This document shows positions 1 through 7,217 of a DNA stretch of 54,210 nt, one piece after another (within the stretch, counting starts at the first letter, position 1; the number at the start of each line of letters is the position of its first letter). Both the position numbers and the translations under genes were made by a program. This DNA is from CAZYEI01 sp964646425. GTDB lineage: Bacteria; Bacillota_I; Bacilli_A; RFN20; JAISJY01. The stretch spans positions 1-54,210 of the forward strand of contig CAZYEI010000004.1 of NCBI GenBank assembly GCA_964646425.1. Reading direction: 5' to 3'. The notes under the pieces were generated by a model that searched no databases, was not told where the DNA came from, and worked only from the letters and a program-made list of their open reading frames with translations.

Positions 1-1
1 T

Positions 2-1168
2 GCTGATGGTGGAATGCGTGATGCATTAAGTATTTTAGATCAAGCTATAGCCTATGCTGGAAAAAATATTACCAGTCAACATATAAGAGATATTTATGGC
101 ATAGCTTCTAGTGGAGAACTTATTGATTTCATCCAAAAATGCAACCAAAATGATGTAGCAAATGTTCTAAAAACAATCGAAGATTTTGAAAATCGAGGAT
201 TAGATTTCACTCGTTTAACTAGTACTATCATTGATGTCTTAAAAGAAGTAATTATTTACAAAAACACAAAAGATGAAAATTTATTAAAAAGCGTCAGCGT
301 AAATAATGCAATTGCTATTGGTGAAAAATTAAGTATTAAAACTTTATTTGAAGATATTGATATTTATATCGAAGCATTAGGAAATTATCGTAAAGTAACT
401 TCTCAAAGCGAATTTTTTACTCTTGCTAGTTTAAAAATTTGTGAAATAAATAAAAATAAAGAAATTAAAGAAGTTGAAACATTCATTTCCGACAATAAAG
501 CAAAAAATATCAATGTGGTTTCACGTGAAAACGCAAATAAAATTGAGGGATTAGAACCTATTTCATCAATCCAAAATAATGAAGTACAAATTGAACATCC
601 AAACATTCTTTCTGACGAAGAAACATCAATATCTAATACTAATTCAATTTCTGTTAACATAAAATCTAGTAAAACTAAAAATATTCCATTTACCGAAAAA
701 GATATTTTAAATATTATGGTTCAAGCAACAAAAATCGATAAAACAAATATTATCGAAAAGTGGGGAATATTACGTCAATATCTAACTATGCCAACATTTG
801 CTCGTGCTACAAATTTATTAATTGATGCACAACCTGCTGCTGTATGTAAAAATGGTATAATTTTTACATATAAATATGAATCCCAAGCTAATGAAGTTAA
901 TTTAGCTTATAATCAAAAACAAATTCAAATATTGTTAAAAGAAATTTATATGAAAGATTATGTTGTATTCGGTTTAAGTGATGATAATTTTAGAAAAATA
1001 AAACAACATTATATTTCACTAATGCAATCTCAATCACTACCTGAACCTTTTCCAATTGATGTAGCAAGTTATGATGTAATTGAAGAAAGCGAAATTGAAC
1101 CAATAGAAGAAGTTCATAGTTTAACTAATGATATCTTTGGCTCATTATTAGAAGGAGAAGATGAATAA
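2..1168 (+). CDS. dnaX: DNA polymerase III subunit gamma/tau, C-terminal part (5' end outside window)
   Basis: Clamp-loader ATPase subunit of the replicase; it loads the beta clamp (dnaN, also in this window). The reading frame is open from base 2 and begins inside the motif ADGGMRDALSILDQ, which lies at the end of the AAA+ ATPase region of DnaX. The Walker A part is therefore upstream of the window. What remains is the clamp-loader collar domain (about residues 50-150), a low-complexity charged linker (150-230) and a tau-type C-terminal domain. The gene ends with TAA overlapping the ATG of ybaB, as in the dnaX-ybaB-recR operon of many Bacillota. The identity follows from the motif plus the neighbours. 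Confidence 0.95.
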   Translation, partial: ADGGMRDALSILDQAIAYAGKNITSQHIRDIYGIASSGELIDFIQKCNQNDVANVLKTIEDFENRGLDFTRLTSTIIDVLKEVIIYKNTKDENLLKSVSVNNAIAIGEKLSIKTLFEDIDIYIEALGNYRKVTSQSEFFTLASLKICEINKNKEIKEVETFISDNKAKNINVVSRENANKIEGLEPISSIQNNEVQIEHPNILSDEETSISNTNSISVNIKSSKTKNIPFTEKDILNIMVQATKIDKTNIIEKWGILRQYLTMPTFARATNLLIDAQPAAVCKNGIIFTYKYESQANEVNLAYNQKQIQILLKEIYMKDYVVFGLSDDNFRKIKQHYISLMQSQSLPEPFPIDVASYDVIEESEIEPIEEVHSLTNDIFGSLLEGEDE

Positions 1169-1488
1169 TGAAATCCACTAAAATAGCATCAATTTCCGTT
1201 AATGAAAACGAAAGTTTTTTAAATAATACTTACGATTACATTAGTGAAAAAGGAATTAAAATTACTCTAAATGGTAAATCTGATATTTTATCTTTATATA
1301 TTCCTGAAGAATTAAAGACTTCCCCTAAGCTTGAAGAATCCTTGATTCAAGCAGTTAATCACGCTAATGTAATTGTTAGAGAAATGATTCAAAATTCGTT
1401 AATCAAAGAATTAATAAAACAAGATCCACAACTATTAAAAGAATTAAAAATCAAAGATATACAAGTAGGAGAAGAAAAGAAATCATGA
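1168..1488 (+). CDS. ybaB: YbaB/EbfC nucleoid-associated protein
   Basis: Small dimeric nucleoid-associated protein of 106 residues, the usual size for YbaB/EbfC. It overlaps dnaX by one base and recR by four, so the three genes are co-transcribed and probably translationally coupled. The central part (LYIPEELKTSPKLEESL, then an alanine- and asparagine-containing helix) fits the family's DNA-binding tweezer fold. Position between dnaX and recR is the strongest support. The protein is known to bind DNA without clear sequence specificity; its exact role is not settled. Confidence 0.88.
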   Translation: MKSTKIASISVNENESFLNNTYDYISEKGIKITLNGKSDILSLYIPEELKTSPKLEESLIQAVNHANVIVREMIQNSLIKELIKQDPQLLKELKIKDIQVGEEKKS

Positions 1489-2084
1489 AGTATCCTGAAT
1501 CTTTCATCAAATTAGTAGATTACTTAAAAAAATTACCTGGAGTTGGTAGTAAATCTGCAGAAAGAATGGCCTATCAAATTATTGATATGGATGCTGAGTT
1601 TTTAAAGAATTTTGCAGAAAGTTTAACAAACGCTAAACAAAATTTAGGTAAATGTAGTATTTGTGGTTGTATGTGTGAAGATAATCTTTGTGAGATTTGT
1701 AAAGACGATACTCGTGATCATTCACTTATTTGTGTGGTTCAAACTTCAAAAGATGTCTATGCTTTAGAAAAAGCAAAAGATTATCGTGGAGTCTATCATG
1801 TTTTAAATGGCGTAATTTCTGCAGTAAATGGTATTTCCCCTACTGACATTAACTTATACTCATTAATTGATCGTGTTAATAATGACAGTATTAAAGAAGT
1901 AATTTTAGCAACTAACCCAAATATTGAAGGAGAAAGTACTGCACAATTTATTGCTAAACTTCTTTCTGAAAATAAAACAGTCCAAGTTACTAGATTAGCT
2001 TATGGTTTACCAGTAGGAGGTAATCTTGACTATGCCGATGAATTTACTTTATTAAAAGCTATGCAAGGTCGTAGAAAAATATAA
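1485..2084 (+). CDS. recR: Recombination mediator protein RecR
   Basis: Acts with RecF and RecO to load RecA on gapped, SSB-coated DNA. The 199 residues match the family length. An N-terminal helix-hairpin-helix (LKKLPGVGSKSAERMAYQI, residues about 13-31) is followed by a four-cysteine zinc finger (CSICGCMCEDNLCEIC, about 57-72), a Toprim domain (VVQTSKDVYALEKA, about 84-97, with an EGE motif near 149) and the conserved C-terminal LAYGLPVGGNLDYAD segment. It is the last gene of the dnaX operon and a terminator hairpin follows directly. Confidence 0.97.
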   Translation: MKYPESFIKLVDYLKKLPGVGSKSAERMAYQIIDMDAEFLKNFAESLTNAKQNLGKCSICGCMCEDNLCEICKDDTRDHSLICVVQTSKDVYALEKAKDYRGVYHVLNGVISAVNGISPTDINLYSLIDRVNNDSIKEVILATNPNIEGESTAQFIAKLLSENKTVQVTRLAYGLPVGGNLDYADEFTLLKAMQGRRKI

Positions 2085-2094
2085 TTATCTACTT

Positions 2095-2121
2095 AAGGAA
2101 GCACTAATACTTCCTTTTTTT
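2095..2121 (+). terminator. Rho-independent terminator after recR
   Basis: The stem AAGGAAG / CTTCCTT is followed by a run of T on the + strand, 11 bases after the recR stop codon. It separates the dnaX-ybaB-recR operon from the bofA-like gene. Confidence 0.85.
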
Positions 2122-2167
2122 ATTCTAATAATTTAACTTTGTAAATATAATTTATTAGGTGATTTTT

Positions 2168-2353
2168 GTGAGAAAAATAGAAAATTTTTTCATTCGTGGA
2201 ATTAGTAGTATAATTTTTCTTTTTGCTACTAATATTGTATTATTCTTTTTTGATAAAGAAATTCCTATCAATTTAATTAATATTTTATTTTCCTTTTGTT
2301 TTCCTTATTTATCAGTAATTATCTTATTAATAATTTTTTTATTAAATCTTTAA
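2168..2353 (+). CDS. BofA-like small membrane protein
   Basis: A 61-residue protein made almost entirely of two hydrophobic helices (about 8-25 and 37-60). In between is the segment EIPINLINIL, which resembles the conserved IPIN motif of BofA, the membrane inhibitor of pro-sigma-K processing in the mother cell of sporulating Bacillota. Its place just after recR is also that of bofA in Bacillus. I chose GTG at 2168 because AGGTG lies 7 bases upstream; an earlier in-frame GTG at 2159 would sit on that Shine-Dalgarno. The similarity is short, so the family call is an inference; a role in sporulation would require sigma-K and SpoIVFB in the genome. Confidence 0.55.
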   Translation: MRKIENFFIRGISSIIFLFATNIVLFFFDKEIPINLINILFSFCFPYLSVIILLIIFLLNL

Positions 2354-2355
2354 CT

Positions 2356-2379
2356 CTCTCATATAATGAGAGTTTTTTT
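2356..2379 (+). terminator. Rho-independent terminator after bofA-like gene
   Basis: The perfect 7-bp stem CTCTCAT-ATA-ATGAGAG is followed by seven T on the + strand, immediately after the stop codon. Confidence 0.85.
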
Positions 2380-2412
2380 ATTTTTTACCTATAAATTAAG
2401 TTGTTTTTATAG

Positions 2413-2418
2413 TATAAT
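2413..2418 (+). promoter_or_regulatory. Probable -10 box of the tmk operon promoter
   Basis: A perfect TATAAT lies 27 bases before the tmk start, just after the bofA terminator. No good -35 box is present at the right distance, so this is a partial call. Confidence 0.45.
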
Positions 2419-2444
2419 ATACTCATGATTAGGAGTGATTAGTA

Positions 2445-3074
2445 ATGTCTACTTTTATTACTTTAGAGGGACCTGATGGTAGTGGTAAAACTACCATTGC
2501 ACAAATGATTGTTAAAGACTTAGAAAACCGTGGTTATCAAGTTGTCTTTACTCGTGAGCCTGGGGGTATTTCGATTTCCGAACAAATTAGAGATATTATT
2601 TTAAATAAAGAAAATACAGAAATGGATGGCAGAACAGAAGCATTATTATATGCAGCTAGTAGACGTCAACATATAGTACAAAAAATTATTCCAGCTTTAA
2701 ATGAAAATAAAATTGTTATTTGTGACCGTTTTGTTGATAGTTCACTTGCATATCAAGGTGTTGGAAGAAATATTGGTATTGATGAAGTTATGAATATTAA
2801 TCAGTTTGCTATTGATAATGTTATGCCTAAATTAACTATCTATTTTGATATCTCACCTGAGTTAGGAATTAAAAGAATTAATGCAAACAAAAATAGAGAA
2901 GTCAATCGTTTAGATCTAGAAAAATTAACTTTTCATAGTAAAGTTAGAAATGGTTATTTAGAAGTTGCAAAGCGTTTCCCTAATCGTATAAAAAAAATTG
3001 ATGCAAGTTTATCTATTAATGAAGTGTATGCTGAAGCGATAAAGCTTATCAACGAAGCATTAAAAAATAATTAA
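2445..3074 (+). CDS. tmk: Thymidylate kinase
   Basis: Phosphorylates dTMP to dTDP for DNA synthesis. The 209 residues are the family length. The P-loop GPDGSGKTTIAQ is at about residues 9-20, the TREPGG motif (dTMP binding) at 36-41 and DRFVDSSLAYQG at about 92-103. A good Shine-Dalgarno (TTAGGAGTGATT) precedes the ATG. It is followed without a gap by holB and then ricT and rsmI, the same order as in Bacillus apart from missing yaaQ and yaaR. Confidence 0.97.
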   Translation: MSTFITLEGPDGSGKTTIAQMIVKDLENRGYQVVFTREPGGISISEQIRDIILNKENTEMDGRTEALLYAASRRQHIVQKIIPALNENKIVICDRFVDSSLAYQGVGRNIGIDEVMNINQFAIDNVMPKLTIYFDISPELGIKRINANKNREVNRLDLEKLTFHSKVRNGYLEVAKRFPNRIKKIDASLSINEVYAEAIKLINEALKNN

Positions 3075-4064
3075 ATGAGTTACTTAGAAAAACTTAAAAA
3101 AAATCAAAACATTGCATATCAGACATTACAAAATGCCTTTTCTACCAAACATATGAATCACGCTTATTTATTACAAGGAGGACCTAGTGTCAATTTATTA
3201 GATATTGCTCATTTTATTGCTAAATCATTTATATGTCAGACACCAATTGACAACTTAGCTTGTGAAACTTGTCCAAATTGTATTAGAATAGCAGATCATG
3301 CCTATCCCGATTTTATCGTTGTAGATGGTGATAAATCATCAATAAAAAAACAAGACATTGAGAATATTCAAGAAGAATTTAATAAAACTTCATTTGAAGA
3401 AAACGGCAAAAAAATATATATACTTAATGCATTTGAAAATGCTACTATAGGAGCTAGTAACTCACTTTTAAAATTTTTAGAAGAACCCGTAGATGATGTT
3501 ATTGCCATCATTACTACTCATAATATTTCTAAAATTTTGCCTACAATTATCTCTCGTTGCCAAGTTATTAGATTAAAAGAGATAAGTAAACACGAATTAT
3601 ATGAATCTTTATTAGAAAAATATGATCAAGAAACAAGTTTTATTTTAGCTAATCTATTTCCTAATATTGAAGAAATTGATGAATATTTAAAAGAAGATAG
3701 TAATAATTTACATGCTATTATTGATTTTGTTTTTGAGACATTAGAGTGTCTTGTTTATAAAAAAGACGTTCATTTTTATTTAATGACAGATGTTTATAAA
3801 AATATCACAACAAAAAAACAAGCTAAAATATTTTTAGATATTTGTTGTATATTTTTAAAAGATGTTTTAAGTTGTACAGGAAATACTCCTTTACATTTTC
3901 AAGATAAAAGTTCTCTTTCGTCATTACTTAAACAAAGTAAATTTAATCTTAATGATATGATAAAAGAAATTATGATTACTCGTGGAAATATAGATACAAA
4001 CGCTAATATTACTTTATTATTTGATTCATTGTTCTATAAATTATTGAAAGGAGCGAAAAAATAA
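3075..4064 (+). CDS. holB: DNA polymerase III subunit delta'
   Basis: Clamp-loader subunit related to DnaX. The N-terminal half has the AAA+ fold, with CETCPNC near residue 58 (a zinc-module-like cluster) and the sensor region SNSLLKFLEEPVDDVIAIITT at about 129-149, followed by ISRCQVIRL. A normal Walker A is absent, as expected for delta'. The ATG starts one base after the tmk stop codon and the last base is shared with the ricT start, so translation is coupled. Confidence 0.93.
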   Translation: MSYLEKLKKNQNIAYQTLQNAFSTKHMNHAYLLQGGPSVNLLDIAHFIAKSFICQTPIDNLACETCPNCIRIADHAYPDFIVVDGDKSSIKKQDIENIQEEFNKTSFEENGKKIYILNAFENATIGASNSLLKFLEEPVDDVIAIITTHNISKILPTIISRCQVIRLKEISKHELYESLLEKYDQETSFILANLFPNIEEIDEYLKEDSNNLHAIIDFVFETLECLVYKKDVHFYLMTDVYKNITTKKQAKIFLDICCIFLKDVLSCTGNTPLHFQDKSSLSSLLKQSKFNLNDMIKEIMITRGNIDTNANITLLFDSLFYKLLKGAKK

Positions 4065-4954
4065 TGGAAAACGAAAAATTAGAAACTCCTATTGTCGAAG
4101 AAAATAAAGATGAAGGACAACGTTATGATACCGGCTTTTTTGTTGGTGTTCAATTTTTAACTTCAAAAAAATCCTTCTTTTTTCATCATGATAATAATGA
4201 TTTAAATCTTGGTGATTATGTTGTTGTAGAAACAGTTAGAGGTTTAGAACTTGGTATTATTTCTGCTAAACCTATTGATATAAAAGAATACAACTCTGAT
4301 TTAGGACTTAAACCTATTCTAAGAAAAGCAACAAAAGAAGATATAAGCAAATTTCACGAACTAGAATTACTTGCAAAAGAAAATTTTAATTCTGTTAAAG
4401 AATCTATTAATCAACTTCAATTAGATATGCAACTTGTAAGTGTAGAATATACTCTTGATGGAACTAAATGTCTTGTTTCATATGTTAGTGAAAATAGAGT
4501 AGATTTTAGAGATTTATTAAAAGAACTAGCAGGAAAATTTAAATGTCGCATTGAACTAAGACAAATAGGGACTAGAGATAGATCTAAAACAATTGGTGGT
4601 ATCGGTTCTTGTGGATTACCTCTTTGCTGTTCTTCTTTCTTGAAAGAATTTGATGGTATCAGCATTAATATGGCAAAGAATCAATATCTTGCTCTTAATA
4701 TTCAAAAATTATCAGGACATTGTGGTAAATTAATTTGTTGTTTAAAATACGAAGATGAATATTATAGTGAATTAAGAAAGTCCCTTCCTAAAATAGGACA
4801 AAGAATTATATTTGAAAACGAAGAATATAAAATTACTAATTTTAATGTTATGAGTGGAGTAGCAAGATTAGAAAACAAAGAAAAAGTCAATCAAATAAGT
4901 ATTGATAAACTTTTAGAAATATTAGCAAGCACTAAAAACAATGGAAAAGATTAA
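4064..4954 (+). CDS. ricT: PSP1-domain protein, regulatory iron-sulfur protein RicT (YaaT)
   Basis: YaaT/RicT in Bacillus forms a complex with RicA (YmcA) and RicF (YlbF) that acts on RNase Y-dependent mRNA maturation and on Spo0A phosphorelay, competence and biofilm decisions. The 296-residue protein shows the PSP1 domain (about residues 25-230) with the typical cysteine clusters GSCGLPLCC (about 186-194) and GHCGKLICCLKYE (about 218-230), the likely metal ligands. The preceding GTRDRSKTIGGIG is also conserved. It sits between holB and rsmI as in Bacillus, although yabA is missing here. The 3' end overlaps rsmI by 14 bases. Confidence 0.93.
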   Translation: MENEKLETPIVEENKDEGQRYDTGFFVGVQFLTSKKSFFFHHDNNDLNLGDYVVVETVRGLELGIISAKPIDIKEYNSDLGLKPILRKATKEDISKFHELELLAKENFNSVKESINQLQLDMQLVSVEYTLDGTKCLVSYVSENRVDFRDLLKELAGKFKCRIELRQIGTRDRSKTIGGIGSCGLPLCCSSFLKEFDGISINMAKNQYLALNIQKLSGHCGKLICCLKYEDEYYSELRKSLPKIGQRIIFENEEYKITNFNVMSGVARLENKEKVNQISIDKLLEILASTKNNGKD

Positions 4955-5771
4955 AAATTGTTTATATATAGTAGCTACTCCAATTGGTAATTTAAATGAA
5001 TTATCTCCTCGTGCTTTAAATATTTTAAATAATGTATCTATCATAGCGTGTGAAGATACAAGAGAAACAATTAAACTATTATCACATTTTAATATATCAA
5101 AGCCTCTTGTTTCTTGCCATGAGCATAATGAAAATTATTCTAGCGATAAGTTAATTAGAAATATATTAGAAGGTGAAAGTGTTGCTATGGTTAGTGATGC
5201 CGGCTATCCTGGAATAAGCGATCCTGGGGGTATTATTATCAAAAAAGCAATCGAAAATGAAATAGATGTTCATGTCATCTCTGGTCCTTGTGCTATTATA
5301 AATGCTTTAATAGGTTCTGGTCTTGATTCTTCTCATTTTTATTTTCATGGTTTTTTAAATACTAAAAATAAAATTAAAAAACAAGAAATTTTAGAATTAT
5401 CTCAAAGGAAAGAAACCGTAATTATATATGAATCACCTTATCGAATTAGTGAAACATTAGAACAACTATTAGAAGTTTTTGGAGATAGAAAAGCTTGTGT
5501 TGCTCGAGAATTAACTAAATTATATGAAGAATTTGATCGTGATACATTAGCTAATTTAGCAGTTAAATATAAAGATGGAACAAAAGGAGAAATCGTCCTT
5601 GTTATTGAAGGTAACAAAAACGAGGAAGTCGCTTTTGTCGATAACTTTAAAATGATAAAAGAAGTCGAAACACTTATTGCTTCGGGTTTTTCCACTAAAG
5701 ATGCAATAAAAGAAGTATCAACAAAATATAATATAAGTAAGAACGATTTATATCGTGAATTTCATCAATAA
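4941..5771 (+). CDS. rsmI: 16S rRNA (cytidine-1402-2'-O)-methyltransferase
   Basis: Methylates the ribose of C1402 in the 16S rRNA decoding centre using S-adenosylmethionine. The 276 residues carry the tetrapyrrole-methylase fold: ATPIGNLNELSPRAL near the N-terminus (about 12-26), CEDTRETIKLLSHF (about 37-50), SDAGYPGISDPGG (SAM binding, about 85-97) and YESPYRISETL (about 155-165). The start overlaps ricT by 14 bases. It ends the operon; a bidirectional terminator follows. Confidence 0.95.
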   Translation: MEKIKNCLYIVATPIGNLNELSPRALNILNNVSIIACEDTRETIKLLSHFNISKPLVSCHEHNENYSSDKLIRNILEGESVAMVSDAGYPGISDPGGIIIKKAIENEIDVHVISGPCAIINALIGSGLDSSHFYFHGFLNTKNKIKKQEILELSQRKETVIIYESPYRISETLEQLLEVFGDRKACVARELTKLYEEFDRDTLANLAVKYKDGTKGEIVLVIEGNKNEEVAFVDNFKMIKEVETLIASGFSTKDAIKEVSTKYNISKNDLYREFHQ

Positions 5772-5810
5772 AAGTAGGTAAAGTCATTAAGGACAAATTA
5801 CCTACTTTTT
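5770..5810. terminator. Bidirectional terminator between rsmI and the convergent gene
   Basis: The perfect 12-bp stem AAAAGTAGGTAA / TTACCTACTTTT has T-runs on both strands. It overlaps the end of rsmI and the stop codon of the - strand gene ending at 5802. Confidence 0.9.
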
Positions 5811-6161
5811 CTTATTTTTTAAGTTATATAATTCTTCTTTTAATTTTCTTACTTCTTGGTCTAACTGATTAATCTTTTGATTAATTGTTTGAGTTCCACT
5901 AGAATTATTCATCATATTAAATGAATTTGTTTGTAATTGATTACTTTCTTGTGCTCCAGTAGTTAATAAAGTTTGTCCAATTTGCTCAAAAAAATTTCCA
6001 ATTGCATTTTGTTGATATACATTTAATTGAGATGAAATAACAACACCAATAATTGTACCAATGATAGCAAACTCCGGACCACTAAAACTAAATACCCAAT
6101 CACTTAGCGAAGCATAATCTACATTTACAAACTGTTCATAAGGATTTTTACTTTTCGTCAT
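5802..6161 (-). CDS. Conserved-looking hypothetical protein, membrane segment plus coiled coil
   Basis: I do not recognise this 119-residue protein. It starts with a polar segment (NPYEQFVNVDYASLSDWVFS), then has one hydrophobic stretch (FAIIGTIIGVVISSQLNV, about residues 31-48), an amphipathic segment (NAIGNFFEQIGQTLLTTGAQ), a Gln/Asn/Ser-rich linker and a C-terminal coiled coil (INQKINQLDQEVRKLKEELYNLKNKKK split over about 93-119). Such a layout fits a small membrane-associated scaffold, but no function can be assigned. It is a single-gene unit facing rsmI. The start at 6161 is preceded by GAGGTGTAACTGC, a reasonable Shine-Dalgarno. Confidence 0.75.
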   Translation of the reverse strand: MTKSKNPYEQFVNVDYASLSDWVFSFSGPEFAIIGTIIGVVISSQLNVYQQNAIGNFFEQIGQTLLTTGAQESNQLQTNSFNMMNNSSGTQTINQKINQLDQEVRKLKEELYNLKNKKK

Positions 6162-6189
6162 GCAGTTACACCTCTACAAAATAATTATA

Positions 6190-7107
6190 TTATTTTTTTT
6201 TTAAAAACATACTTTGTAAATATTCTTCTGTCTTTAAAATAATATCTTCACTTAAATTAATTTGTTTTTGTGTATTATTTATTTTTTTAGGATATCCACT
6301 TATTTGAAAAAATCGAGGTCCGTAATTTTCATAATAACCTCCTTTTGAAAAAGGTAATAACATTGATAAGCAAGCTTTTTCAGATGAATGAAAAAATACT
6401 TTCATAAATAATGTTCCAAATTTAGAAAAAAATTTATTAAAACCGCCTTTTTTACTTGCAATTATATTTGTCGCACATATGCCGGGATGAATCAAATAAT
6501 AGTGAAGATTACTTTTGTTTTTTTCTGTTTCTTTTTGCTTTGCATATGTATACGCTGCAACAGCTAGCTTCGATTTAGCGTATAAACTATTTCTATTTTT
6601 TATTTTATTACAATTCAAATAATTTAAATCTAAATTTGAAAAACGATAAATTATACTGCACACATTTATTATTTTTGAATCTTTTTGCTTTTTTAATTTA
6701 TTTTCTAATAATGATACTAAATAATACATACCAAAGTAATTTATTCCCATCGTTATTTCTAATCCATCATTTGTTTGACTTTTTTTAGGAAGATAATAAA
6801 CACCAGCATTATTAATCAAAGCATCAATTTTTTTATTTTCTATTCTTTTTACAAAAGCTTTAATTGATTCAAAATTAGCTAAATCTAATATTTCTATTTC
6901 TATTTTTGCATCAGGAAATTCTTCAAGTATTTTATTTTTTGCAGTTATTGCTTTATTTTCATTTCTACAAGCCATAATCACATGAGCTTTTTTGAAAATT
7001 AACGCTTTACTACAACTAAAACCTAAACCACTATTTGCACCAGTAACTATTATTGTTTTATTTTCCAAAGATTCGATATTTTTATCAAGCCATTTTCTAT
7101 ACTTCAT
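6190..7107 (-). CDS. Short-chain dehydrogenase/reductase (retinol dehydrogenase-like)
   Basis: NAD(P)-dependent oxidoreductase with a Rossmann fold. The cofactor motif TGANSGLGFSCSKAL is at about residues 19-33, NNAGVYYLP at about 98-106 and the catalytic YAKSKLA (Tyr-x3-Lys) at about 172-178, with the catalytic Ser region in NVCSIIYRF. About 305 residues, longer than the minimal 250-residue SDR and like the retinol/protochlorophyllide-type branch. The substrate cannot be told from sequence. I start at ATG 7107, after GTGGTG as Shine-Dalgarno; GTG codons four and three positions upstream are in frame but lie on that site. No operon partner. Confidence 0.88.
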   Translation of the reverse strand: MKYRKWLDKNIESLENKTIIVTGANSGLGFSCSKALIFKKAHVIMACRNENKAITAKNKILEEFPDAKIEIEILDLANFESIKAFVKRIENKKIDALINNAGVYYLPKKSQTNDGLEITMGINYFGMYYLVSLLENKLKKQKDSKIINVCSIIYRFSNLDLNYLNCNKIKNRNSLYAKSKLAVAAYTYAKQKETEKNKSNLHYYLIHPGICATNIIASKKGGFNKFFSKFGTLFMKVFFHSSEKACLSMLLPFSKGGYYENYGPRFFQISGYPKKINNTQKQINLSEDIILKTEEYLQSMFLKKK

Positions 7108-7217
7108 AATTTTCACCACTAAAACAATTATATATCTTTATTTATTAAATTAAAATATCATATTTTTAATCTTAATTTCATATCTTTTATTGTAATAATA
7201 ATATAAGGAGCTTAACT

